From CAZVKN01 sp964627035 (lineage in GTDB: Bacteria; Electryoneota; AABM5-125-24; Hatepunaeales; Hatepunaeaceae): a DNA stretch of 64,000 bases. A program made the position numbers and the translations under genes. Shown one piece after another: positions 16,885 to 25,525 of this stretch (position 1 is the first letter of the stretch; every line of letters starts with the position of its first letter). The notes beneath the pieces were generated by a model. It saw only the letters and a list, made by a program, of their open reading frames with translations, was not told the origin of the DNA and did no database searches. Location: contig CAZVKN010000008.1 in assembly GCA_964627035.1 (NCBI GenBank), forward strand, positions 1-64,000. The letters run 5' to 3'.

Positions 16885-17166
16885 CTACCACGAATGAGAA
16901 ATTGCACCGTCCTTACATGCCGTTACACAAGGTAATGGTGGTCTGTCTGATACAGGCTTACATTCGGCGCAAAGATATTTGATTTGTTGACGGAGATCAT
17001 TTTTGATAAACGCCGCATCTTCGTCATAATCATCCGGTTCAACGTCAAACATATCCTTAGGACAAGCCGCGATACAACTGTGATCCTCACAATCAATACA
17101 TTTATCGGTATCAATGGTGATGTAAAATTCACCCGATCCGTCCATGTAACCGTAATTGGCTATCAT
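16885..17166 (-). CDS. 2[4Fe-4S] ferredoxin of the benzoyl-CoA reductase cluster (BzdM-like)
   Basis: About 93 residues with two cluster motifs: CIDCEDHSCIAACP, and CAEC with a later CVTAC. Such low-potential ferredoxins donate electrons to class I benzoyl-CoA reductase. The start is ATG at 17166 after GGAGGATAT; the frame remains open to 17187. It follows bzdQ and precedes the large oxidoreductase, the same order as bzdQ-bzdM in Azoarcus, so it is probably the reductase's direct electron donor. Confidence 0.88.
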   Translation of the reverse strand: MIANYGYMDGSGEFYITIDTDKCIDCEDHSCIAACPKDMFDVEPDDYDEDAAFIKNDLRQQIKYLCAECKPVSDRPPLPCVTACKDGAISHSW

Positions 17167-17182
17167 ATATCCTCCGTAAGAG

Positions 17183-17340
17183 CTCACGCAAAGGACCGCA
17201 GAGACCGCAAAGTTTTTGTTGGAGTAGTTCAGAGTTCAGGCTTCAGTCTGTCTTGCTTAAAAGAAACACGCTAAAGCGTGGACTCTAAACTAAATTAATG
17301 CTACAAAAATCTTCGCGAACTTTGCGGTCCTTGCGTGAGG
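17183..17340. repeat. Nested palindromic repeat (cacgcaaag family enclosing gctaaagcgtgga family)
   Basis: The outer arms ctcacgcaaaggaccgcaga and tttgcggtccttgcgtgag enclose a second element with cacgctaaagcgtggactct. The inner element resembles one inside 24941-25050. It lies between bzdQ and the ferredoxin gene. Confidence 0.75.
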
Positions 17341-17344
17341 AATT

Positions 17345-18223
17345 CTATTTCTTCTTCTTTTTCAACTGTTTTTTATACAGTGCTTGGGCGAACAGAGCCG
17401 CGCCGAGTGCACCTGCAATTTGTGAATCATAATCAGTTGTAAGTGCTTTCATACCGAGTTCATCCTCAAGTCTATGCACTACACCGATATTCTTACCAAT
17501 ACCGCCGGTAATTGCAAAATCAGCTTCGACACCCAACCGCTCAATCAACGAATAAACACGATGCGCCATCGCCGAACAGTAAGCAGCGAGCACTTTATCC
17601 TTTTTCCAACCGGCACGCAACAGACCGGCTGCCTCAGTTTTTGCAAACACTACACAAGTGGATGACACCGGTTCAGGTTCTTCCTTAACCTGAAACGACA
17701 ATTCACCGACATCCTCAATGGAAACCGAAAGCAGATCAGCAAACACTTCCATGCCACGACCTGTTCCTGCAGCGCATTTGTCGTTCATCAGAAAGTTGGT
17801 AACTTTACCACGCGCATCGCAACGGATTGCTTTACAGTCCTGACCTCCCATATCCAGCAGAGTCCGTATTGATGGTCCGTACATGAAGTTCGCACCACGC
17901 GCATGACACGCAATTTCAGTTATCGCACGATCTGCAAACGGTACATTGACACGTCCGTAACCGGTTCCTACCACGTAATGAAGATCGTCCATGGTCAATC
18001 CGGAATCTTCCAACGCCCAATTGATTGCATTACGAGAGCTATTTGGTGAATCTGAACCTGTACGCATATTGCTATAGGCATACAGCACTCCGTCAACCAT
18101 AATCACCGCTTGCGAAGAGACAGATCCAACGTCCACACCTGCAGAAATTATTTCTCCGTCTCTCGGATTGATGTTTTCATCGTGCCAATTATATTCTTTC
18201 CAACGCCAGAATTCTTGAGCCAT
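17345..18223 (-). CDS. bzdQ: Benzoyl-CoA reductase, bzd-type, ATPase subunit Q
   Basis: 292-residue ASKHA-type ATPase of the BadF/BadG/BcrA/BcrD family. The phosphate-1 loop is GVDVGSVSSQ, a second nucleotide-binding segment is LDMGGQDCKAI, and Cys residues for the bridging [4Fe-4S] cluster are in NDKCAAGTGRG and STCVVFA. The extended N-terminus (FWRWKEYNW) and the length fit the Q subunit of bzd-type reductases. With BzdP it hydrolyses ATP to drive electrons to the ring-reducing subunits. An AGGAGG site precedes ATG, which overlaps the bzdP stop (TAATG). Confidence 0.88.
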   Translation of the reverse strand: MAQEFWRWKEYNWHDENINPRDGEIISAGVDVGSVSSQAVIMVDGVLYAYSNMRTGSDSPNSSRNAINWALEDSGLTMDDLHYVVGTGYGRVNVPFADRAITEIACHARGANFMYGPSIRTLLDMGGQDCKAIRCDARGKVTNFLMNDKCAAGTGRGMEVFADLLSVSIEDVGELSFQVKEEPEPVSSTCVVFAKTEAAGLLRAGWKKDKVLAAYCSAMAHRVYSLIERLGVEADFAITGGIGKNIGVVHRLEDELGMKALTTDYDSQIAGALGAALFAQALYKKQLKKKKK

Positions 18224-19011
18224 TATGCACCTCCTGCTGATTCAAATTTATCAATAGCTATCCAAGCGGCGCCTTCAGCCGGAACAAATTCCGGATAATC
18301 CGGCAGCATGATCTCTTTCCCGATAGCGTTTTTAAGCGAATCTATGAATCCGACATTGTAAGCCATTCCACCGATAACAATTACATCATCCTCAATTGAG
18401 ATGCGTCGCGCCATCGCTACGATTCTACTGGCAATAGCATCGTGAACTGAACGGACGATATCCTGTTTCGGGGTGCGTGCATGAAGCAAGGATACGACTT
18501 CGCTCTCTGCGAACACTGCACATTGAGCATTCATCGGTACGGGCTTATCTGACTCCAACGACAACGGACCGAACTCCTCCAATTTCAACTCTAATGCACG
18601 AGACATTGATTCTATAAATGTACCCGATCCGGCAGCACATTTCTCATTGACGGCAAAATCCTTCACTTTACCATTTTCAGTAACTAAAATTGCGCGTCCT
18701 TCTTCAGCACCGACGTCGAGCACTGTCCGAGCAGACGGTAATCGTTCCAATCCACCTCTCGCCGCTGAACCGACATCGGTTACTCTGTCGTGAGCGAACG
18801 GTGCGAATTTTCTACCTGCGCCGGTTGCGACGATTCGTTGTAGTTGTTCGGCTTTTATTCCAGCTTGTTTCAATGCTTCGGTCATTGCGTCTGAAGCAGT
18901 TACTTCCTGCTCGAAACCGGATAGCAGTTTAGACCTGGCTATTACTTCGCCATCCTTCAAGATGACGATTTTGACAGTCTTGGATCCGAGATCCATTCCT
19001 GCGGTTATCAT
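18223..19011 (-). CDS. bzdP: Benzoyl-CoA reductase, bzd-type, ATPase subunit P
   Basis: About 262 residues; second ASKHA ATPase of the reductase. Motifs: GMDLGSKTVK, LDVGAEEGRA, NEKCAAGSGTFIE and NAQCAVFAESEV, the two Cys expected to share the bridging [4Fe-4S] cluster with BzdQ. The start is ATG at 19011 after GGAGAAAC; the longer frame to 19056 reads into a palindromic repeat and is not used. It is the electron-activase partner of bzdQ, with which it overlaps. Confidence 0.86.
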   Translation of the reverse strand: MITAGMDLGSKTVKIVILKDGEVIARSKLLSGFEQEVTASDAMTEALKQAGIKAEQLQRIVATGAGRKFAPFAHDRVTDVGSAARGGLERLPSARTVLDVGAEEGRAILVTENGKVKDFAVNEKCAAGSGTFIESMSRALELKLEEFGPLSLESDKPVPMNAQCAVFAESEVVSLLHARTPKQDIVRSVHDAIASRIVAMARRISIEDDVIVIGGMAYNVGFIDSLKNAIGKEIMLPDYPEFVPAEGAAWIAIDKFESAGGA

Positions 19012-19038
19012 ATATGTTTCTCCAAACTTTCTTTTTTT

Positions 19039-19106
19039 GAACCACCAAGATACCAAGACACCAAGAAGAAAAAACCGGTTTTGGTTTTCTTGGTGCCTTG
19101 GTGGTT
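19039..19106. repeat. Palindromic repeat, accaccaag family
   Basis: The arms gaaccaccaagataccaagacaccaag and cttggtgccttggtggtt flank a short loop in the gap between bzdO and bzdP. Confidence 0.8.
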
Positions 19107-20406
19107 ATTCCTGAATTTGTTCCAATTCTAACGTTTCCATAAACGCATCAATACGGTCTTGGGTTTTGGATTCGTCGAACTCACGTTCATCACCCATATT
19201 ACCTTCGAAGGTCATCACCGGAACCCCGTATTCGGCGATAGCAAGACGATTCTCAGCAATACCACAAGACAATCCTTCGCATCCACGATTCATATGGAGC
19301 ATCACGCCGTCCAATCCCCACTCTTTGACGATTCTGAGCATCATTTTAGATTTGAGGTCAGCGTCGTAGAAATGTTGCCATTCCGGTTTGGACAAGTTCC
19401 AATCGGCAAGGACACGTAATGCTTGGTCGCGCGTGGTTATTTCTTCACCTTTCTCCATTGGAGTGGTACGCGGTCCCCAAGTTCCATCCGGTTTATCTTC
19501 CCAGATTCCTTCCAGACCAAAAGTATAAAGACTGCCAATGGAAACCGCTCCGAATGACTCAAGATAACGAAAAATCTTAAGGAAGCCCCACGGTGGCTGA
19601 GTATCGGACATGACACGACACCTCTCATTGGCAACTGCAGCAATACCGCGATCAACTCGATCCTGAATCTCGTCGCGCAGCTCTTCGCAATAGTCAGCGA
19701 TCTCCTTGTCATGCTTGTTAAGCGTCAACAGCACATACAACGAATACATTGACTTCTCATCTAAAGGTGCCGGAACAGCTTTGTTAAGCGTACAAGTCGC
19801 CGCCCAAGCAGATGTTGAACGACACTCATTCTTAACCGCTTCAATAAGCAGCTCATCGTTATAGTCGCGCCCGGTAGCTTTCTCAAGGAAGTCAATAGAT
19901 TCGTGCATCTGGTTGACGACGAACATCAGTCTATCTTCGTTCAATTCATTGTACGGACCTACCGAAACATCAATGCAAAAGAATGGAATGTTTTTGTACT
20001 CGGCGACGTGTTGATACCATTTGGCGTGAGAACAGCAGATATGATCTTGGAACGCAAAATCCGGTTTAGGATATTTGCCTCCAAACGCATATTCGTCTAA
20101 GTACATTGACCCCCAATAGTTGCGCATATAAGCGCATAGATCGCGCGCCCATCCTTTAGCTTCAGCGGCTTCTAACGCACGCAGTGAGAATGGCTTATTG
20201 AACGCCATCGCCGCCGCATACGGTTCACCCGTTATTGGATAGACATCGTCTCCAAGTCCGGCAGGAATCGCATCAAACGACCATGCGCCTCCTGTCCATC
20301 GGATTCCACCTTTCTCGTGAGCGGTGGCGTAGTTGCGATAATACTTCTCTCGCAACTCTTTAGCTTTTCCCCAAGATTGTAACGGTTCTGTTGGGTATTT
20401 TGCCAT
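19105..20406 (-). CDS. bzdO: Benzoyl-CoA reductase, bzd-type, subunit O
   Basis: 433 residues; one of the two ring-reducing subunits, of the 2-hydroxyacyl-CoA dehydratase family. Fe-S-binding and active-site Cys candidates are in DHICCSHAKWY and NRGCEGLSCG. The opening YPTEPLQSWGKAKELR and GGIRWTGGAWSFDAIP match the BcrB/BzdO type. With BzdN it binds benzoyl-CoA and reduces the aromatic ring. It is the first gene of an O-P-Q-ferredoxin run; bzdN, its usual neighbour, lies more than 2 kb upstream behind four accessory genes. Confidence 0.9.
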   Translation of the reverse strand: MAKYPTEPLQSWGKAKELREKYYRNYATAHEKGGIRWTGGAWSFDAIPAGLGDDVYPITGEPYAAAMAFNKPFSLRALEAAEAKGWARDLCAYMRNYWGSMYLDEYAFGGKYPKPDFAFQDHICCSHAKWYQHVAEYKNIPFFCIDVSVGPYNELNEDRLMFVVNQMHESIDFLEKATGRDYNDELLIEAVKNECRSTSAWAATCTLNKAVPAPLDEKSMYSLYVLLTLNKHDKEIADYCEELRDEIQDRVDRGIAAVANERCRVMSDTQPPWGFLKIFRYLESFGAVSIGSLYTFGLEGIWEDKPDGTWGPRTTPMEKGEEITTRDQALRVLADWNLSKPEWQHFYDADLKSKMMLRIVKEWGLDGVMLHMNRGCEGLSCGIAENRLAIAEYGVPVMTFEGNMGDEREFDESKTQDRIDAFMETLELEQIQE

Positions 20407-20537
20407 AAGTGGTTACCTGTATATATGTGTTAATTAAGTTTTTTCAGTTTTGTGTTTATCAGATTATGATGGATTGCTTTCCTGATGTTATGTTAATTCT
20501 CAGCTTAGTCAACATGTTCTGCATCGATTAGGTAAAA

Positions 20538-21065
20538 TTATCGTACCGTGTAGCTATTGCGTTTTGAAACATTTGATTCCGCTGTTTCACTCTGAGTCTG
20601 CCTCAATATCGTCGCTCCCGGATAGAACCCAAATTTCTCATAAAACTTAAACGCTCTCTCATTGCCATAGACTACGCCTACCTTCTTTCGCGTAACACCT
20701 TTTCCGTCCATCCAATCCAGCGCATTTTGCATCATTTTCTCACCGATAGATAGACTACGGTAGTTCGGCTCAATATAGAGAGACTCGATCTCACCCTCTT
20801 TGCCAATCCCCGTATCAACAATCGAACTCAAACTGTAACCGATAGTTTGACCGCTGTCTGCATCCTTTGCGAGATCAACTCTAATAGACTCACCACGTGC
20901 TTTGTACAAAAGCACATCCATACGCCGTTGAAAAGGAAATGATATAAATCTGTTGCCTTGATCTTTAGTAACACTCTGATGATGTTGACTCAGTTTCAAC
21001 CACAACGGCTCAATAGATGATAGCAGTTCCTCGCTGCCTTCAATGTATTCTATGTTCGGTTTCAT
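20538..21065 (-). CDS. GNAT family N-acetyltransferase
   Basis: 175 residues with GNAT features: ESLYIEPNYRSLSIGEKMMQ (acetyl-CoA loop) and VGVVYGNERAFKFYEKFGF near the end. The target is unknown. It starts four bases after the lipoprotein gene and is one of four accessory genes between bzdN and bzdO. A 131-bp AT-rich gap without visible structure separates it from bzdO. Confidence 0.85.
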   Translation of the reverse strand: MKPNIEYIEGSEELLSSIEPLWLKLSQHHQSVTKDQGNRFISFPFQRRMDVLLYKARGESIRVDLAKDADSGQTIGYSLSSIVDTGIGKEGEIESLYIEPNYRSLSIGEKMMQNALDWMDGKGVTRKKVGVVYGNERAFKFYEKFGFYPGATILRQTQSETAESNVSKRNSYTVR

Positions 21066-21069
21066 TCAC

Positions 21070-21750
21070 TTAATTTGCTATCAGTACCTTCTCCGTTTCA
21101 ATCTGCTTAAAAATATCGTGCATGAATTCTATATAAATTTCCTCTTTCTTCCTCTGCTCGGTGTGGAATGGGTAGATGAAGATCAGACCTGCCTCCACCC
21201 ATTTGGTCAAAGATGCCTCACGAGAATACGATTTAATCAGGATGTCATCCGCATTGTACACATCAACACTCATCGAATAGTCCATCGAGTATGGCATCGG
21301 CAAAATCGTAGCTGTTACCGTTGAAAAAACCGATCCGAGGAAATGCTGGACGAATGAGTTCTCTCGCTTGACTTTAATCCTCATAACGTAGTCGTGCACT
21401 GTGATCATGCTATCCCTTTTAGCTCTCCTTTTCGAATCACCGACATCAGAAGCATACTCGGTGAAGGTCGAATATTTGGAGATATTGGACAATTCCCCCA
21501 TCGCATCAATGAACAGATCGTCAAAATCATTGATTATCTGACGTTTACTTTCCAGCTTTGGAATAGCGTCATAACCTTTTGCCTGTTTGAAGTGGCTGAA
21601 GATGAATAATACACTGGCCTTCTCTGCACCGTAGTTTTTCACAACTTGTCCGCTGAATTCACCTTCAATTCCTGATCTGAATGTTGCACAGCTTGTGAGT
21701 AGAATGGTCAGAATCAAGACGCTGACGATTGTCAAATTTCTGAATCGCAT
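21070..21750 (-). CDS. Putative lipoprotein, unknown function
   Basis: 226 residues. A signal peptide with lipobox LTSC (LTILLTSCATF) implies lipid anchoring. The rest is mixed alpha/beta with a hydrophobic stretch (GSVFSTVTATILPMPY) in the middle. No family is recognised. A strong AAGGAGG site precedes ATG. It probably shares a transcript with the following GNAT gene. Confidence 0.75.
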   Translation of the reverse strand: MRFRNLTIVSVLILTILLTSCATFRSGIEGEFSGQVVKNYGAEKASVLFIFSHFKQAKGYDAIPKLESKRQIINDFDDLFIDAMGELSNISKYSTFTEYASDVGDSKRRAKRDSMITVHDYVMRIKVKRENSFVQHFLGSVFSTVTATILPMPYSMDYSMSVDVYNADDILIKSYSREASLTKWVEAGLIFIYPFHTEQRKKEEIYIEFMHDIFKQIETEKVLIAN

Positions 21751-21800
21751 GGTAGCCTCCTTAAGATTTATCCTTTAACCAACAATGCCCATACATCTCG

Positions 21801-22310
21801 CTATTTCTCTTCCTCCTGCACCTCAACATCCACACCAAACCAGCAGTTCGGCGTAATCAAATCATAATTCCCTGCTGCCTTCGCATACAAAAACAGTTGC
21901 ATCCGATAACCGACCATACATCGAAACGGCATATCAAGCATTGCCATTGCGAGTTTAGTAACCTCACCGGAAGGCAGCATTGCTTCTTTGTTGGCAAAGT
22001 CATCATCTGTAACCGTGTCGAACAGCTTCACAAGTTTATCCTTCTGAGCCTTCATTAGTGATGGAAACTGATCCGGTGTGAAATCTGATATTACTTGCTC
22101 TTCCTCCTGATATCCGTCCCAATTACCTTCAAACATAGCTCGTGCAAATCCAATACCACATGAACAGATATATTGAAGCAGTTCACGCATGTCTCTCTGC
22201 TTTGGTGAAGGTCGGTAATCCAATCCTCCGTCAGGAATTTTTCCGTACAGATGTATGCAAATATCGCACTCACTCAGGATTGCTTCCAACAAGTCACTCT
22301 TTGACAGCAT
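21801..22310 (-). CDS. DinB-like domain protein
   Basis: 169 residues, mostly helical, with the four-helix pattern of the DinB/YfiT superfamily: an N-terminal helix ending in GLDYRPSPKQRDMRELLQYI, and a late helix with MPFRCMVGYRMQLFLYAK. DinB-like proteins are putative metal-dependent enzymes, many thiol-linked. The usual metal-binding His triad is not clear here, so activity is doubtful. It lies in the accessory block between bzdN and bzdO. Confidence 0.7.
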   Translation of the reverse strand: MLSKSDLLEAILSECDICIHLYGKIPDGGLDYRPSPKQRDMRELLQYICSCGIGFARAMFEGNWDGYQEEEQVISDFTPDQFPSLMKAQKDKLVKLFDTVTDDDFANKEAMLPSGEVTKLAMAMLDMPFRCMVGYRMQLFLYAKAAGNYDLITPNCWFGVDVEVQEEEK

Positions 22311-22322
22311 TAGGACGATTCC

Positions 22323-22721
22323 TCATTCTTTTATTTTTTCAATCATTGCAAACGTCACACCAGACGGCTCATTGAATAGACATATCTTCGAACCACCGGG
22401 AATCTCAACAGGTTCGATGGTTATAAAACCGCCTTCTTGCTCGATCAATTTAGCCTTCTCTTCGATGTTCTTGATCTTAATGAACAGTGTCAGAAATGGT
22501 AGTTTTGCCTTCTTAAGGGTAAAGATTCCGCCACCGCTGAACTGTTTAGATGTTTCTCCTGTAGGAAGTTCATGGATCCCACTGCCGGGATCAAATTTGA
22601 AATCCCACCCATGTATTTGCGGTGAAACAATGCGCACAAATACTTCACAAAGCAGGAAGAACAACAGTGGTGAGATAAATAGCAATAACGCTTTTACAAG
22701 CCAATCAATCCATTTCGACAT
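22323..22721 (-). CDS. Chimeric protein: N-terminal membrane anchor joined to a partial VOC (glyoxalase-like) domain
   Basis: 132 residues. Residues 1-33 are a membrane anchor (ALLLFISPLLFFLLCEVFVR) resembling the N-terminus of SGNH-type membrane proteins. From about residue 38 the sequence matches the later part of a VOC domain: HGWDFKF, TGETSKQFSGGGIF, FIKIKNIEEKAKLIEQEGG, VEIPGGSKICLFNEPSGVTFAM. The first strand and helix of the VOC fold are missing, so it looks like a fusion of two broken genes. Whether it makes a working protein is doubtful. Confidence 0.65.
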   Translation of the reverse strand: MSKWIDWLVKALLLFISPLLFFLLCEVFVRIVSPQIHGWDFKFDPGSGIHELPTGETSKQFSGGGIFTLKKAKLPFLTLFIKIKNIEEKAKLIEQEGGFITIEPVEIPGGSKICLFNEPSGVTFAMIEKIKE

Positions 22722-22733
22722 GATCCCCTATTG

Positions 22734-22768
22734 TATACTTTCCCTCACAAATTGTGAGGGAAAGTATA
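22734..22768. terminator. Perfect 16-bp hairpin downstream of bzdN
   Basis: The arms tatactttccctcaca (22734-22749) and their exact complement (22753-22768) enclose a 3-base loop. It lies just after the bzdN stop. A U-tract is not obvious on the minus strand, so it may act as an attenuating or transcript-protecting hairpin rather than a classic intrinsic terminator. Confidence 0.65.
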
Positions 22769-22773
22769 ACAAG

Positions 22774-23898
22774 TTAAAACAGATCTTCCTCGCCAATCAT
22801 CTCAAGGAACGCTTCCACCCGAATCCTGAACGGTCCAATCGGCGTAGTCGCATCAAACTCCAGCATCAGGTTTGGAAGGTCATTGTCATCCAAAAATGCC
22901 CTCAACGGCACCATATCGGACTCATGCGGATCACAGAATTTCTGCTGAATGATGATCACACCCTGTACGTCAAAATCACGCGCCAGTTCAAGGATATGAT
23001 CAAACCTCGTCCGTTTCTCCCAATCCTTCACCGGACAGGTTGGACGATCAATGTAACGCTTAGCAATTGCCGTCATTCGATCATTTTGCGGTTCGCACAG
23101 ATTCCAAAAATAGCGAGTGCCGGTACAGTGGTCATCCACTACGACGGTAGCTCCAACATCTTCCACCATTGTGATGAATGGAATATCATCATTCTCAGAA
23201 CCGATGAACATCAGTTTAGCAGTATCCTCACGTTCAATCTCGCGATCTGGCAACTGCTCCAATACTTTGCGGATTTCAGCGGAATGTTCCTCTTTGTCCA
23301 CCCACATACTGGACACTGTCATCCACATGGATTCTGTTCCTGTTACTTTCGGGTCATCGTTCTTACGGTATTCATAAACATCACGCATCAATTGACGGTT
23401 CTCATTGACAACCTTAATCCCACGATCCAAATCATCATCGGTTAATCTGATTCCGTCATGCTCCTCAAGTGCTTCTCTGAACTTGATCAATTCACTCTGG
23501 TGATACGGCACCGCATGAACCGTCTGCACTTTCTGTGGCATGTAAATGTAGTGCTCAAACGGCACTCCAACATGCATCTTCCACGACATGAACGATTGCC
23601 GTAAATGGATACACGATTGTGTCAACAAAATTCCCTCAAGGTATTCATACCGTCCTTTCAATCCTTGAGCCAACACATCGCGACAGAACGGACAGTACAT
23701 ACCGAAAATGTGCTTCTCAGCTACATCCTGAGGTTCATGAGCGCCGAGCAGTCGCACCGGGAGCCAATTTGCGGCAACCATGATCTCTTCAGGTGCATAA
23801 CTGCAAAAACAGCCCATAACCTTGCCTCCGGTACGTTCCATCCAGTCGCGAGCGTAATCGTGACGGTCTTCATACCACTTTTTGAACTGTGAAAACAT
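22774..23898 (-). CDS. bzdN: Benzoyl-CoA reductase, bzd-type, subunit N
   Basis: 374 residues; ring-reducing subunit of the 2-hydroxyacyl-CoA dehydratase family, partner of BzdO. Cysteine-containing segments include MGCFCSYAPEEI, YCPFCRDVL, LTQSCIHLRQS and QQKFCDPHE, expected for cluster ligation and substrate activation. The length and the opening YEDRHDYARDWM fit BzdN/BcrC. A CGGAGAA site precedes ATG. The C-terminus ends GEEDLF, an acidic DLF tail shared with two other proteins of the cluster. Confidence 0.9.
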   Translation of the reverse strand: MFSQFKKWYEDRHDYARDWMERTGGKVMGCFCSYAPEEIMVAANWLPVRLLGAHEPQDVAEKHIFGMYCPFCRDVLAQGLKGRYEYLEGILLTQSCIHLRQSFMSWKMHVGVPFEHYIYMPQKVQTVHAVPYHQSELIKFREALEEHDGIRLTDDDLDRGIKVVNENRQLMRDVYEYRKNDDPKVTGTESMWMTVSSMWVDKEEHSAEIRKVLEQLPDREIEREDTAKLMFIGSENDDIPFITMVEDVGATVVVDDHCTGTRYFWNLCEPQNDRMTAIAKRYIDRPTCPVKDWEKRTRFDHILELARDFDVQGVIIIQQKFCDPHESDMVPLRAFLDDNDLPNLMLEFDATTPIGPFRIRVEAFLEMIGEEDLF

Positions 23899-23940
23899 TA
23901 GTTCTCCGTTATTCTATTTTTTTCGAGTTGTAATATGAGG

Positions 23941-24082
23941 GATTCACAACGGATTAAACAGATTAAACGGATTTTAATACCAAGATATAAAGACACCAAG
24001 TTTTTGTGCCTTATTAGAGTATATTGGTGGCAATTTGCAAACGGTTCTTAATCTGTTTAATCTGTTTAATCTGTTGTGAATC
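23941..24082. repeat. Palindromic repeat, gattcacaacggattaaacag family
   Basis: The arms attcacaacggattaaacag (23942 on) and ctgtttaatctgttgtgaat enclose remains of an accaccaag-type element. It lies between dch and bzdN. Related aatctgctttatctgctg motifs occur downstream of had and at 10034-10053. Confidence 0.75.
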
Positions 24083-24107
24083 AGAGACTTTTCAATTAGA
24101 TTACCTG

Positions 24108-24875
24108 CTATTCATCTTTCCATTCAGGTTTCCGTTTTTCCATAAACGCATTCAATCCTTCCTCCGCATCTTTAGTCTTCATTAGATACCGTCGATACAT
24201 ATCATCCACACCGCGAATCGCTCGTTCCGGGTTGACTTGGAAACATTCCACCGTTGCCATTTTAGCTATTCGCAGAACAGCACCGCTGTTAGCAGTCAGT
24301 TTCGCTACAAACGCATCCACATCTTCCTCAAACGATTCAACCGGAACGACCTTCGTAACCAATCTCAAATGATGTGCATACTCCGCATCAAAGGTATCTC
24401 CGGTGAGGATAATTTCTAATGCCTCACGCACTCCAAATCCACGCGGGAAATGAGCACATGCAACCGGAGGTATAACCCCAACCTTAATCTCTGGTTGACC
24501 GAACTTGGCTCGCTGTGATGCGATCACAAAATCACACATCGCCGCAACCTCGCATCCACCACCGAGACACAGCCCATCCACCGCTGCAACCGTCGGAATC
24601 GGATACTTCCGTATCATTTCACATAGATCAGAAAAAACATCCAACATCTCTTCAAAATTGCCGGGCAGATGTTCCGATATATCCGCACCCGCAGACCACG
24701 CTTTGCCTTCACCCTTAATGACCACGGCTCTTATAGATTGATCCTTCTCGGCAATTTTCAATGCACTCATCAATTCTCGCATCACTGCACCGGTCAGGAT
24801 ATTTACGGGTGGATTGCTGATAGTGATGTCAATTCTATGAGGTGTTGTATCAAGTTTAATATATTTGAAACCCAT
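24108..24875 (-). CDS. dch: Cyclohexa-1,5-dienecarbonyl-CoA hydratase (Dch)
   Basis: 255-residue crotonase-family protein. The oxyanion-hole segments are AWSAGADISEH and GLCLGGGCEVAAMCDF; FGQPEIKVGVIPP follows. The GADISEHLP segment with the adjacent EEMLDVFSDL fits dienoyl-CoA hydratases of anaerobic benzoyl-CoA degradation. The enzyme adds water to cyclohexa-1,5-diene-1-carbonyl-CoA, the product of benzoyl-CoA reductase, giving the Had substrate. An AGAGGAA site precedes ATG. It lies directly upstream of bzdN. Confidence 0.85.
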   Translation of the reverse strand: MGFKYIKLDTTPHRIDITISNPPVNILTGAVMRELMSALKIAEKDQSIRAVVIKGEGKAWSAGADISEHLPGNFEEMLDVFSDLCEMIRKYPIPTVAAVDGLCLGGGCEVAAMCDFVIASQRAKFGQPEIKVGVIPPVACAHFPRGFGVREALEIILTGDTFDAEYAHHLRLVTKVVPVESFEEDVDAFVAKLTANSGAVLRIAKMATVECFQVNPERAIRGVDDMYRRYLMKTKDAEEGLNAFMEKRKPEWKDE

Positions 24876-24940
24876 TTATATTATTCCTCTTTTCGTAGTC
24901 CGGCTTCTCCGAAGCCGTGATTGTTTTGAATCTATCTCTA

Positions 24941-25050
24941 TCATTCTGAACGCAGTGTCTAATCTTGTTTAGAGTCCAGCCTTTAGGCTGTCTCCCACGC
25001 TAAAGCGTGTACTCTGAACCAGAGAGATTCTTCACTTTGTTCAGAATGAC
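24941..25050. repeat. Nested palindromic repeat (cattctgaac family enclosing gctaaagcgtg family)
   Basis: The outer arms tcattctgaacg and gttcagaatga enclose agcctttaggct and cacgctaaagcgtg palindromes. It lies between DUF2889 and dch. Confidence 0.75.
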
Positions 25051-25055
25051 CGTGT

Positions 25056-25517
25056 TCATTCACCCTCTACAACTTTGAAGGGCAGACACGAGTTAGCCAA
25101 AAATCCTTTCGCGCGTTGGATAAAATCTTCATCCGAAAGTTTCCGCATACGCCATTCGTCATCGCCGGATTTGAATCCCAGCATCACATTTGAAGATAAT
25201 CTGATCGCTTCGACTGCAAGCTCAAACAGATGTGTACAGCCATCTGCACGACCCATCATCCCTGCTATCTTTTTGGTGATGCCGCGCTCGATCTTCAATC
25301 CGATCAGATTTTCTATAAAAGAAGCTGTTACACCACAAATAGCGAATGGAGTCTTGGTCATTTCTGCTTTAGCATCAATGATACTGCGGTCGCTGACTCG
25401 CACGAGTATCTCGACTCGCATGTTATGATTTAGATCGAGCAGCGATGCTTTGGTCTTGATTAGATCCTTGCCTTCTTTTGAGACGGCAGCGTTTATGTTT
25501 CGTTCGTAAATTTCCAT
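25056..25517 (-). CDS. DUF2889 domain protein
   Basis: 153 residues matching DUF2889: an N-terminal EILVRVSDRSIIDAKAEM, middle ICGVTASFIENLIGLKI and the conserved GCTHLFELAVEAI. The biochemical role is unknown; members are recurrently found near aromatic acyl-CoA pathways. It lies between dch and a thiolase, which fits that pattern. Only a weak ribosome-binding site is seen. Confidence 0.85.
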   Translation of the reverse strand: MEIYERNINAAVSKEGKDLIKTKASLLDLNHNMRVEILVRVSDRSIIDAKAEMTKTPFAICGVTASFIENLIGLKIERGITKKIAGMMGRADGCTHLFELAVEAIRLSSNVMLGFKSGDDEWRMRKLSDEDFIQRAKGFLANSCLPFKVVEGE

Positions 25518-25525
25518 GATTTATT

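Noticed and set aside
22255..23445. A 396-codon open frame on the plus strand opposite bzdN
   Set aside because: It is wholly antisense to bzdN and neighbours, has no recognisable family or ribosome-binding site, and the minus-strand frame codes for a well-conserved enzyme.
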